The translations under genes were made by a program, and so were the position numbers. A DNA stretch of 64,000 bases, from contig WEDG01004944.1 of the NCBI GenBank assembly GCA_017591395.1, positions 1 to 64,000 of the forward strand, written 5' to 3'. Under the pieces are notes generated by a model that had not been told where the DNA came from, made no database searches, and was given only the letters and a program-made list of their open reading frames with translations. Origin of the DNA: Schistocephalus solidus. Lineage: Eukaryota; Platyhelminthes; Cestoda; Diphyllobothriidea; Diphyllobothriidae. Shown piece by piece: positions 46,222 through 56,479 of the stretch; position 1 is the stretch's first letter, and each line of letters starts with the position of its first letter.

Positions 46222-46982
46222 CTAGAAAAGCCAACCCAAAGAGAACAGCGCTGTTAGTTCAAAAAAACATCATATGCGCATGCATCACGTGTTCGAGTGT
46301 GCGTCGGGCAACTTGACCCCCACCTCACCCCCAGAAAGGGTGCACTGGGCCAGCACGGGAGTCACACATGCCAGCGTAAAACGAGCCTTTACGTCCGATA
46401 GCATGTTGAAATACCTTCACTTGGACCAGCCGATGGAAGGAGAGCGATATGGGAATTATGCCATGACATGCCTTTCGAGCTTTCAGTGCCCGGAAGGCGT
46501 GTGGCACGCCTAGAAATTAGTCCCATCAGCAACTGGATCAGATTGCATTACTAAGAGATCGTCTGACCCTGACGTGCGGTTTAAAAGTGCTGTGAGAGGG
46601 AAGATAGACGTCAATCCACAGAAATGTTGCTCATAATGACTTACCACAATGTCCTAAATGCTGAGGCCTAGAAGGTCGCCAAAATGAGTAGCTGCAATAG
46701 CTTCTTCTCATTTTACAATTTATAGCATCTCTCTTCGTCATCCCTTTGCCCTGTCATTTGTGAGGGTGAGAAGTGAAGGAGAGTCTAGTTTACCATAAAT
46801 GCGTAAACGTGCAAGTTACTGTGGTACTCTCAGATAAGATTTAGTCCAGTTTGGACATGACTGACAAGCTATCAAAGCAGCGACCTTCTGAGGTTAGAAC
46901 CACCCTAACAGTCAGATAGCAGGATTTTACTGGTAATAAATAAGGTAATCTGACTGGACTGAAAGAGGGAAAATCGGCTAAC

Positions 46983-47069
46983 CATTGTGCACGTCTTCCA
47001 TGTGTTTCTTGAATTCGGCTTTCGAACCGAAAGTGACGTCACAGCCTCGGCAAATTCGAGTGGGCTCAT
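46983..47069 (-). CDS. Zinc-finger exon 14
   Basis: 87 nt. Starts D-EPTRI, then CRGC, spacer DVTFGSKAEFKK and H-MEDV-H-N. Helix positions -1, 2, 3, 6: S, A, E, K. Acceptor TCTTTATAG, donor AATG|GTTAGC. Confidence 0.92.
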
Positions 47070-47668
47070 CTATAAAGATTTTGACCAAAAAGGGCATATG
47101 AAAGCAAAAGATAAACGGTGCGGAGGAGAGAGAACAATAATGCGGGTAAATGAGAACTTGATACGGCCATATGCTTCCCCTGAGATGTAAGCTTTACTAA
47201 GCGGTAAAGGTAAGAAAGGTGGCCATCGTAGACTGCGGGGAGCGAATCAATGCTTAAATCAAATGTGTCCTAAAAAACTGGGAAACATGCCCTTACCTAA
47301 ACGTATACGTTAAGGACAGTTAGAAAAAGTTCGAAGTAATACAATTTATAAGATATACTTATTTACGCCACAGTTACAAAAATTCGATGAAGCCGTGTAG
47401 TTCACGGTTCATGCGGGAGAGATGTAGGCAGAAATGAGAAGGGTGATTGATTTATTGATAGACAGATTGATTGATGATGACGATGATGGTGGTGGATGAA
47501 GAAGAAGAAAAAGACCCATGTCTACCAATAGGCGTTCCGATTGCTCAGACAACAGAAACAAAGGAGTTAGGGGTGTCAATTCTAAATGATAATGCTGATA
47601 AAAATAGTACTTATGATATTTCAAGTAGTAAGCATAATGGTAAAAGTAAGCGGCTCAAAACAACTCAC

Positions 47669-47755
47669 CATGGTGCTCACGAGACACATGAACATCGCGC
47701 TTGTATGCGGTACGGAAAAACAGACCGCAAACGTCACAGTCTACGGGCGGCGGCA
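47669..47755 (-). CDS. Zinc-finger exon 13
   Basis: 87 nt. Starts V-PPPVD, then CDVC, spacer GLFFRTAYKRDV and H-VSRE-H-H. Helix positions -1, 2, 3, 6: T, Y, K, V. Arg sits at the core Leu position. Acceptor CTTCTCTCACAG, donor CATG|GTGAGT. Confidence 0.92.
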
Positions 47756-48570
47756 CTGTGAGAGAAGCGGGGAAGAAAAGAAAATTCTCTTAAAAAATTA
47801 ACTGCTGGGTTTTGCTGAAGTCATTAGGATGGTTGTGGCAGCACCAGGTTTGAACTCCTGAAAAGACGCCTGCCAAAGTGACATTCCGATTACAGCCGAA
47901 CCACTGGACAGACTGAATGCCTGAATCCTTGTGGGGAACGGTTGGACAAATGCGATCCTTTACTGGCACTCAGAGTGAATGCAATCAAAACAGCTAGCGA
48001 GCACAGATCGAAATGCCCTTCCACGGAAGCGACTCTGACTGTGCTTAGGCTACTACCAAAACCATCGAGATGGCAAACTACGACTCAAGTAAACCGTCAG
48101 CCGCCTTCACATGCGGGCTTACCAACAGCCGTGCTTTTCTGGAAACGAGGATTTTATTTTGTCTGATGTGACTGAGAAGTGGTCCCCAATTGGTAAGCGC
48201 CATCGCTGAGGCCTCACGCATGCGCCAAGATCGCAGTATGAGCTCGGCCATCAGCATTCATCTGACAGACGATGCCTGATACGCACGGATCTCCGAGGAA
48301 ACAAACTTCAGAGTATTGTGTCGTCGTCAACCGACACTCTGAAACTAACACTACCTGGAAGTTGGGGGGAGCTTCCACTAGGAACGAAATAGGCCTCAGC
48401 CGTTTCTTAGGTATTCGCTGAACGTTCAAAGAAACCAAATAAATATGGGTTGGTCTCCCCACCATGTCACTGAATAAGCGAGAGCAGACGTGGGGGGGAG
48501 GAAATTTCAAATAAAGGTAGTAAGACTACCAAGGAGGGATGGAAAGAAATAAGAGGCAACAAGAACGTAC

Positions 48571-48693
48571 GCTTCTTCTTTTTCTTCTTTACAGTTCCCT
48601 CTTCGTGCTGCCTGATGTGTCTATTGTAGGCCGAGGTGAGGCGGAAGCGCTTATAGCAGAACGGGCACTTACGCTCGGGGTGTTCACCAGGTC
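48571..48693 (-). CDS. Zinc-finger exon 12 with lysine-rich tail
   Basis: 123 nt. Starts G-PGEHPERK, then CPFC, spacer YKRFRLTSAYNR and H-IRQ-H, the second H-x3-H finger. EEGTVKKKKKKR follows the finger, a basic cluster that could serve as a nuclear localisation signal or flexible linker (inferred). Helix positions -1, 2, 3, 6: L, S, A, R. Acceptor CTCTCTGTAG, donor AAGC|GTACGT. Confidence 0.9.
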
Positions 48694-49132
48694 CTACAGA
48701 GAGGAAAGCGACGGCTTATCAGCAAAATGGTGCATAGAAGTGAAAAGACTCGAGGCAGGCTTTGCGAGAGATACTCAGGCAAGAGCAGTGTCTATTTAGA
48801 GGTGGAGTCTTGAGCGACAGCTGAAACGGAGCATTTTCTGATCATGGAAACGTAGTCAGCTTTCAGCATTTACAAAGCACTTTCGATGCGAAATCAGCCG
48901 CGCGTGACACTTGGCGATAAGACAGATGACAGGCAAGTTAGAACAATCGAGCCAGAGAAGAAGACCGAACTCATCAAAAGATCAAATCCTTAGGACAGGC
49001 GCTCAGATGACCGATGACGATCTTCACCGACTTGAACTTTCGGTTCGGATGATTAATGGACGAGTGGACTCACCGTAGAGGTACCTCTACGAGTAAGAAA
49101 CAGTAACTGTGGGCGGCTAGTCTGACTGAATG

Positions 49133-49603
49133 TCAAGCAGGTGACGTAGATCTACGAGTACAGGAAAATTTAGGAATATTTGTAGATGAAAAAACGCACG
49201 TAGGTCTAGTTTTCACAGCTTCCGCATTTAACGCCCCATCCACTGCATCCAACATTGGAACGGAAGACGCCATAGAGTCGACTGACTCGGTATGATCTCG
49301 TTGATGGGTCAAGTGCTGTGGTCCGAGATAGCGCAGGTGCAGAAATTGACGCATTCTGATCAGATGGGGAAAATATGGCTGCCGTTCTGCCACGGCAATC
49401 ATAGCCTGTAGTGCGCACGGAGAGTTTAGACAGGCGTGAATCGGTTGGTCAGCGCCTGAGACGTTGCTCGGCGTAGCGTCGACGGCATTATTGGCAGGGT
49501 TGCGATGGGTACAAAAGTACGCCTTGAAGGCATTAGGAGACTCAAATGTGAGCCGGCAGTGTACGAGATGAGGTTGGCCATTTACTGTGTTGTTTTCGGT
49601 ACT
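49133..49603 (-). other. 157-codon open frame with a degenerate finger-like segment
   Basis: Open on the minus strand from a TAG near 49604 to TGA at 49133, inside the intron between fingers 11 and 12. It includes HCRLTFESPNAFKAYFCTH, which looks like a C2H2 finger whose first Cys is Leu and first His is Tyr. HLRYLGPQHLTHQRDHTE follows. The frame does not fit the phase-1 splicing of the gene, and the upstream AG has a weak pyrimidine tract. It may be a decayed exon, an unrelated pseudogene or chance. Confidence 0.3.
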
Positions 49604-50130
49604 CTAGTCTTGCGTTCTTGACGCTTCGCCTCGATTGACTTCGATGATTACTGCTGCAGTTCGCCATGAGGGTCTGATGACCCTTTGGCTGATTCTGCGA
49701 CCTATGAATGAGGCTTGCAGGGTGCCGCAGTAGCCTTGATTTCTGACTTCGGCAACGTGCACCCACAGCGACGTCTCCACAGAAGTCGTTTCGGCAGGCG
49801 CTTGTCAGACATCCTCACGACGCTAGTGAGAGGCTGGAATGGCCTCAGCACTGCAAATAGGCTTGGCATGTTAGGCGATTTTAGGACATGATTGCCTAGG
49901 GCTCGTTTCTGCTGCTTAACCTCGATACCGTTCGAAGACTCCTTAAGCGCAGGTGACCAAGATTTCGCGGATTATTTGGACAAAACGTTTTGGAGTCGTC
50001 GTGCAGAAGGGAAGCCCTATTGAGACTAAAGTCCTGACAATTTTCAATTTACTGTTTACGAGAAAGCCATCCCCCTCTGTGACTACCTATGAAAAAAATT
50101 AAAACTGGCAGACGACTTTAACGGACAGAG

Positions 50131-50131
<1 letters not shown>

Positions 50132-50182
<51 letters not shown>

Positions 50183-50227
50183 GAGGAGGAGGAGGAGGAG
50201 GAGGAGGAGGAGGAGGAGGAGGAGGAG

Positions 50228-50258
<31 letters not shown>

Positions 50259-50262
50259 TCGT
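50132..50262. repeat. (TAG)n(GAG)n compound microsatellite next to the finger-11 donor
   Basis: About 50 bases of TAG then 80 of AGG/GAG. On the transcript strand this is a CCT- then CTA-rich tract that starts about 23 nt after the donor at 50283. Confidence 0.95.
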
Positions 50263-50283
50263 TCAAAAAGCTAACAAACTCAC

Positions 50284-50370
50284 CCGGATGGCACGACCTC
50301 ATATGCCGTTTCAGGATGCCCGCGTGTCCAACACTCCGATGACAAACGGGACACTCTAAACGTTTTCGTC
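50284..50370 (-). CDS. Zinc-finger exon 11
   Basis: 87 nt. Starts G-RKRLE, then CPVC, spacer HRSVGHAGILKR and H-MRSC-H-P. Helix positions -1, 2, 3, 6: H, G, I, R. Val replaces the core Phe. Acceptor TTCCTTTCCAG, donor CCGG|GTGAGT. Confidence 0.92.
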
Positions 50371-50598
50371 CTGGAAAGGAAAAGACATCCAGCGTAATAA
50401 ATCGGAAAGAGGGAAAGGGTAGGACAGGATTCAAAAAGGCTCTCATTACCAATCTATGGATATGCCCTGGCTAAGCCCTCTGTATCTTGGTACATAGGCG
50501 GGTGTTACACAAAGTGAATCCTAAGCCTTCAAAGTTCAGTCTCAATGGCGCTTTCTGAACACACGACATGAAGTTAAAAAGTCGACTGATAAACTTAC

Positions 50599-50685
50599 TG
50601 TTATGAGTCGATCGAATGTGATGCAGGAGGTCGGCTCTTGTTGAAAAGACTGCGGAGCAGAATTGGCATTTCATTGGTTGGTCAT
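50599..50685 (-). CDS. Zinc-finger exon 10
   Basis: 87 nt. Starts D-DQPMK, then CQFC, spacer SAVFSTRADLLH and H-IRST-H-N. Helix positions -1, 2, 3, 6: T, A, D, H. Acceptor TTCCATTACAG, donor AACA|GTAAGT. The finger core is canonical. Confidence 0.93.
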
Positions 50686-51639
50686 CTGTAATGGAATTAG
50701 GCGTAAATGGAGAATACGGCATGCACAGAAAATACAATGCGGATGCGTTCACACACGACCAAAACGTACGGTTAATTTATGGGAAAAAGCAGCGTGGTGT
50801 CGTCAAGTATTGGAACGTGGGCCTGAACTCAATCAAAAAGACAGGCTTTACTGACTTGATTTTAACTCGGGTTTGGACAACAAAACCATGTCAGGCTGTT
50901 GTTATCTGATAAACGGACAGATGGAATAAAAGTCACACAAACTCTCACCCACAAGGCGTCCCCATGGAATGGACTCAGGAACGGTGACTTGCGCGCGAAT
51001 TATATAGGCACCCCATCATTCCTCACCTATCACATTCCGATGGTAAGGCGACGTTGAGACAACTGGAGGTTGGCGTGAGCTTTATGTTTGACAAGAGTAA
51101 ACAGCCCATCCACGCGAACAACACACAGGACTAGAATTCTGCATGGGTGGCTCCGACCGTTAATCAGTGAGGGTGTGATAATGACCACATTCTGAAGGAG
51201 GCACCGCAACCTCGTCATAGGTCCTCTCTCACCCAGTACATGTTCAGAAATCATTACGGGAGTAATAGCGGGGGGTATATGTGCGTTATTGTGTGAAGTG
51301 CGTCTGTTAATGCTCAGACTGACAGTGACTTTTCATCAACAAATGCAATTTAATAAACTGCATGATTCAAATAAGACCTATTAACGCGGTCAAGGCTATT
51401 GTGCTGATGTCTCTGTATAAACTGCAATGAGCTCACAAAGACGTTACGGAGACCAGGATGTGCCACCAGTGGTGGTGGCACACACCAGCACTGGCAAGCC
51501 CATCGAGTGAGTTACAATTTTCTCTTCCTCTTCAACCCGGTGAATTGGCGTATTTTCCCTCTATCTCCCCTCCATGTCTTTAGTACACTACGCAAGAGAA
51601 GAACAAGTGACAGAGTGAACGGGAAAATTAGTTTCAACA

Positions 51640-51790
51640 AGAGGGGACGTTTGCAGCATCAACATAATGCCCTCACAGTCTACTGTCTTTGATGATGGGT
51701 TCGAGTGAGAATGGGAAACGTCAGGCCAGTAAATGCCTTGTTCCAGGGAGAGCATCTTCATCTTCTCGTGAACTGCTTCCTGAAACTCGC
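51640..51790 (+). other. PLE-type 3' fragment with hammerhead-like core
   Basis: CTTTGATGATGGGTTCGAG, then GGGAAACGTCAGGCCAGTAA: a TGATGA...GAAAC arrangement followed by ACGTCAG, as in the 3' region of the 14-kb PLE (GAAACGTCAGATAA). No coding part of a PLE is attached. It lies in the intron between fingers 9 and 10, antisense to the gene. Confidence 0.45.
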
Positions 51791-51989
51791 CTCTTGGCGT
51801 CTATCATCAAAACAAACCATCTTCTATTGGTGGTTGATGATGAAATTAGGCGAAAACTGGCGTATGCAGAAGATCGTGCTAGTCGGGGTAGGACCCGTAA
51901 CGGCAAAATGGGAAAATCCGAGAATATAGAAGAAACGCGGGTGTAGTGAATAGCCGGGGTCTTCCCTTTCCTAGAAAAGAGGCACTCAC

Positions 51990-52085
51990 CCGCGTGCGCG
52001 ACAGAGGTATGGTGTCGCAGAGTGACCAGAAGATGGAAGTTCTTGCCGCAAATCTTGCAACCGTAGCGCTTTGTTTCCGTATCGG
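51990..52085 (-). CDS. Zinc-finger exon 9
   Basis: 96 nt. Starts A-DTETKRYG, then CKIC, spacer GKNFHLLVTLRH and H-TSVA-H-A. Helix positions -1, 2, 3, 6: L, V, T, H. CKICGKNF is a very typical finger start. Acceptor TTCCTCCAG, donor GCGG|GTGAGT. Confidence 0.93.
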
Positions 52086-53124
52086 CTGGAGGAAGGGGAT
52101 TTGAAGTAAAGTGAAAGGAAAACTAGCGAACCATCAAGGAACAAATTTTTTACCACGCTAACAAAAGCGGGCTGATATTTAATTTTCCTTTCTGTTAATG
52201 CTGCTTTCTGGTGGCGGCCACCATGCGCAGCAGGCCCATGAAAATAAACATCGATTAAGTCCCAGAGAGCAAAAGGATTGAGTATGCTATATACGGTGCC
52301 TAAACTGGCCGTTTAAGTACACAGGTCATACTGAACGCATGCGCGGATGGCATATATACGAACATAAGCTGGCTGTGTGACAAAAGGACGAAGTATCGCC
52401 AGTAGCCGCCAAACCCTTCGAAATGGATTAAGAGTTTAAACTTCGCAGCCTACGCCCGAGAATGGACTGAGGCCTGGGTCTCGGAAGATAAGTAATAGAT
52501 GAGTAATTCAGTCGATGTATTGATCTGTCACCGGCATGCCGAGCCCCACTTCTGTCGGCGGACTTGGGCACGCAGTTCGAATTCAAACATTTGCCTACAT
52601 TCGTAGCAAACCGTCTCACCTGCCCACCTTTTCTTTTTCAGTAATAAAATAATTCCAAGTGTTGAAACTTCTGAATTCCTGTTAAAAATATCATGCATGT
52701 AATTATTATAAATTATAAAGTAATCAGTTTAACAAAATACTGAATTGGCGTTAACGAAATCGGTTACTCAGTTCTGGCAACCGAAAAGTCGGCCTCAAGC
52801 ACGAGGTGTTAAAAATTTTGGTTGAATTAAAGACAAAACAAAGCCTTTATGATGACGGTTAAGGGGTGCTCACTGGCTTATCTGGCAAACAATGAAAGCC
52901 CTCAATGAAATGCGTTACCCACAGCGATTAAGATAATAGTACGATTACAAGTGCCGCCACAACAGCACAACAGTGTCTGAAATCGGAATAAGAAACGATT
53001 CATGGGTGTGGCATTTTAACGATCATAGTCACGTTCACTGATACCACTATTTAGTTTATCGATTGTTGCTGCTTTACTTTTGGGGCAGGGGGTGAAGCCG
53101 TGGAAGACAAGTGTATAGCCCTAC

Positions 53125-53220
53125 CGGTATTTACTGCATGGATCTGTTTCAGATGCGTCGAATAAGAAATTGCCGTTGAAGTGGTATATGAGCACATAGT
53201 GCACTTCAGGCGTACGATTC
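53125..53220 (-). CDS. Zinc-finger exon 8
   Basis: 96 nt. Starts G-IVRLK, then CTMC, spacer SYTTSTAISYST and H-LKQI-H, then AVNT. Helix positions -1, 2, 3, 6: T, I, S, T. Two donors are possible: GCA|GTAAAT (53134) ends in phase 0, ACCG|GTAGGG (53124) in phase 1. I chose the second because it keeps frame with exon 9. Thr replaces the core Phe. Acceptor CCTTGTAG. Confidence 0.85.
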
Positions 53221-53307
53221 CTACAAGGGAGAATAAAAGTAAATCCGTTACAGTGCCAGTAAACAAACTTCCCAAGTATGCAAAAAGCGCACCTATGCAT
53301 AACTCAC

Positions 53308-53394
53308 CGTTATGCGCTTCATCCACATGTTTCTGAAGGCTATTCGCGTGTTTGTAGGTTTTGGGACATGCACGACATGCAAACAGCCGCACGT
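53308..53394 (-). CDS. Zinc-finger exon 7
   Basis: 87 nt. Starts D-VRLFA, then CRAC, spacer PKTYKHANSLQK and H-VDEA-H-N. Helix positions -1, 2, 3, 6: H, N, S, K, a plausible base-contact set. Acceptor CTGACTGTAG, donor AACG|GTGAGT. An 87-nt intron separates it from exon 8. Confidence 0.93.
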
Positions 53395-53553
53395 CTACAG
53401 TCAGCAAAAGGAAGAAGCATGGTGTCGACGTTAAAAACATCGGCTGCTGCCATAAATATCGCATGTTTTATATTGTAAAAGCTAACTACTTAATATGTGT
53501 CAGTAGGGACAAATAAACTACAAACGATCATTAAAAACTCGTTCGGATCTTAC

Positions 53554-53640
53554 CAGGGTGTTCTTTCCAGACGTGCTTTAGCATAGTCTTCTTCATATCA
53601 AACGTCAAACCGCAGGTCTCACAGCTGAATTCCCGACGTT
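53554..53640 (-). CDS. Zinc-finger exon 6
   Basis: 87 nt. Starts E-RREFS, then CETC, spacer GLTFDMKKTMLK and H-VWKE-H-P. Helix positions -1, 2, 3, 6: M, K, T, K. Acceptor TCCCACTTAG, donor CCTG|GTAAGA. The exon was found only by phase, being too short for an open-frame scan. Confidence 0.92.
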
Positions 53641-53722
53641 CTAAGTGGGAGGGTTTGAGTCAACTTATGTGCAACAAGCAAATGAACTGGCATTGAGCAA
53701 ATGTGGCAATTCAATGTCTCAC

Positions 53723-53809
53723 CCTTATGCTCCGTTCTAAAATGAACTATGCAGGCGAAGCGAGATGGGAGGTAGGCCGCACACCGATTACACTGGAAAA
53801 ACGAGCGCT
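53723..53809 (-). CDS. Zinc-finger exon 5
   Basis: 87 nt. Starts E-RSFFQ, then CNRC, spacer AAYLPSRFACIV and H-FRTE-H-K. Helix positions -1, 2, 3, 6: S, F, A, V. Leu and Cys stand at the two core hydrophobic sites, so this finger may fold weakly. Acceptor CTCCTTCCAG, donor AAGG|GTGAGA. The 82-nt intron after it is the smallest in the gene. Confidence 0.9.
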
Positions 53810-53999
53810 CTGGAAGGAGCAGAAGACAGTACGAAGGAAAAGTAAAATAGGCTGTCCCATAGAAAGGAAGTTGCTGGGCGGGGCATCGATTAAAAGGATC
53901 GAGCGGGATGGGTCAGGAAGTATGTGGGGCAGTCACACAAACCATCGGTAAATGCAAGACATTACAGACAAATGAGACTACAGAGTAGCCTTTGGTCTC

Positions 54000-54062
54000 A
54001 CCGGCAGGTACGGCTGGCTGACGAAGATTAAAAATGCCAGGAATGGCTATTCTAGACTCTAT
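54000..54062 (+). mobile_element. Short SINE body fragment
   Basis: CCGGCAGGTACGGCTGGCTG and GAATGGCTATTCTAGACTC resemble the SINE body. Heavily truncated. Confidence 0.55.
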
Positions 54063-54543
54063 AATGCTTTTTGGTGATTTTTGAGGTTACAAGGGGTCAG
54101 AAATCGACGAAAGGATTCGTGTTTGTTATGTGACGTTAGTATTTCTAAGATGCGGATCTGAGGCTCATGCAGAAAAAACAGGACAGTAATAGTCAGAACA
54201 CCCATTATGCCTGTCCGAGTTTTCGGGTATGTAACGGAGTTTAACATGCGAGATATAGAGAGGTGACCTAAAGGTTGCCATAGAATTTGACAACGAATAA
54301 TCAATTTGTCAAAATGTTTACATTTTCGAGCCATCGAGTACGTAATGCCATAGACCGCATGGTTACCGGGAATGCAAGTAAGGAGATATGCTATGGCGTC
54401 ATGGTCAAGGACTATCGAAAGAGAAGGCAGAGTATGGTCCATTATATCACTATGGAAACATGCAAAAGTTAAACCTTATTAAGAATGCAATAATCGCCGT
54501 ACAGGCACACCAGCACAAGGCTAAGCGAATACGCAGAACTCAC

Positions 54544-54630
54544 TGGAGTGTTTGCGTCGCTCGTGCACGATCAGAGCTTCCTCACAGAAGAGGACTTCAG
54601 GACAGAGACTGCACTTCGTTCCGATGGTCG
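54544..54630 (-). CDS. Zinc-finger exon 4
   Basis: 87 nt. Starts A-TIGTK, then CSLC, spacer PEVLFCEEALIV and H-ERRK-H-S. Helix positions -1, 2, 3, 6: C, E, A, V. Acceptor CTTTCCACAG, donor TCCA|GTGAGT. Confidence 0.92.
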
Positions 54631-55364
54631 CTGTGGAAAGTAAGGGAAGGATGGGGGGGTTAAAAAAACGTGCAAATGTGGGTGAAAAGGATACGCAGTC
54701 GGGATAGGCCCACTTGAAACACGAAATGTGCATCTCGACTGTAAAAGGTAATCTGAGTGGATTTTTACCAATGAATAACGTGACAAAGAATACCCTGGCA
54801 GATACATGCAGGGCATGAATCAGGCCGCGCAAAAATGCATAAACAAGCCCAGTGAATGTTGTTGATGTTTGTGCAATTTAACACAGGGTTTGTAGAAATA
54901 ATACATTAAAACATCCTTTTATCCACTCATTGAGCAGGACATACCGTTGAATTGACCGGCTTTGCTAACCCAGACTGCGCTCCATAAAAGTAAGGGAATC
55001 GAAAAAAACTGGTATAACACAAAGTTACTCCACCCTTCCGAGAGATGGGTTTAAAAAGACGTATGCTCTTTATCCAATTGTTGCGCATTCTTTGAAGGAG
55101 ATGCAAATGCACTGATCCAGGCATTGCAAAAACGTGCCACCGCCACAGGCATGGTCTTGCCTGACTGCGAACGAGGCACGTGGCTGAAAGGAATCTCAGT
55201 CGAGATCCAGGTTGCCATAACACTTGCATTAACCTGAGGTTAAGTCCCACCCTACCCCCTCCACTTCCCACTGAAGGTACAGTCTCAACCAACCGGGTTT
55301 ATTTATTTGAAAACATGTAAATCGCATGAAAACTGAGGGTGGTAGAAGAGAAGAGCAAACTCAC

Positions 55365-55454
55365 GGCTGTGCCAGGTGGCAAGATGCGTACGAACCAGGT
55401 TGCTTGTACGTCGGGTAAAGGGACAGAGGTGACACTTACTAAGGCCTTGTGCAG
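55365..55454 (-). CDS. Zinc-finger exon 3
   Basis: 90 nt. Starts A-AQGLSK, then CHLC, spacer PFTRRTSNLVRT and H-LATW-H-S. Helix positions -1, 2, 3, 6: T, N, L, T. Arg replaces the core Phe. Acceptor TTTCCTTAG, donor AGCC|GTGAGT. Confidence 0.92.
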
Positions 55455-56128
55455 CTAAGGAAAGAAAGACAGGGATAACCAATTAGAAAAGGGCAGTTCA
55501 TTGTCATAAATGCTCTGAACCGGCATACCCTGTATGACCTTATCTCGTCTACCATTGTCACACACGTGCTCACCCGTGTCAAGCATGAAAAGAGTTTCAA
55601 GACGTCATATTTTACAACCGTGTCTGCCACATAAGAAGGGGCTTTGCAGTTTGGCTTTCGGCCGGGCCTATCAGTTACTAACCGCGGACTGAGCCGAATC
55701 AGTCTCACATTCTTTTCCCTTCCACGCTGGTTATAACACCGGTTAAACCGACCGCCTATTAGGTCATACGTAAGGACAAATAAGACCTGTGTCTCAAGCG
55801 CGTCACTAACAGCTGACCCACCTTAAGGACTGACGTAGGAGCATGTTGGGAACCAGGGGTACCTCCAATGCACTTGTCTGCGGCAAGAGCAGAATCGATG
55901 TGCACAATTGACTTGAGAAAAGTTCTCCAAAACGACCAAGGAATGATTCACAATCAGCGAAACCATTTGGGCTGCGCTGAGACTAGGGTACAGCAAGCAA
56001 TAACTGGGCTGAGCCAAGTTCGAGCAAATGCTAAACACGCCTAGGAGCAGACTAACGCAGCGCCAGACGCAGGGCTAGTAAGTTACAAATCGGGAAAGGA
56101 TTTAGGGGTTGGCAAGAAAAAAACTCAC

Positions 56129-56212
56129 TCGTATGCTGTTCCTGAAAGTGATCCGAAAGTTCCGTCTTTGTTTCAAACTCCCTCCGACAAATGACACATG
56201 AAAAGCGCGTGC
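56129..56212 (-). CDS. Zinc-finger exon 2
   Basis: 84 nt. Starts G-TRFS, then CVIC, spacer RREFETKTELSD and H-FQEQ-H-T. Helix positions -1, 2, 3, 6: T, T, E, D. Acceptor ATTGTTTTTTTAG, donor ACGA|GTGAGT. Fingers 1 and 2 would be joined by a 6-residue linker. Confidence 0.92.
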
Positions 56213-56479
56213 CTAAAAAAACAATTTAGAAAATACTCAATCACACTCAACTTCGAAAAAAAAATCAAGCCTAAAATGGGCTTGGTAACCAAGTTTGAGT
56301 GTGACTGTGTACCCTAGATAAAATAACAAACTCCATGCAGACGATAGTCCAAGGTTGGGAAAGTGTACTACCTGCTAATCTCAATGACGAAACAAACCCG
56401 CGAAGCAGATACATTGAAGGTAATAAGTTCGAAATGGTCAGCCCAGTAGTCGTAGTCGCTGGTCTCGAACCACGAGACC

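Noticed and set aside
53134..53135. Donor GCA|GTAAAT for finger exon 8
   Set aside because: It would end in phase 0 and break frame with exon 9. The donor 10 bases on (ACCG|GTAGGG) keeps phase 1.
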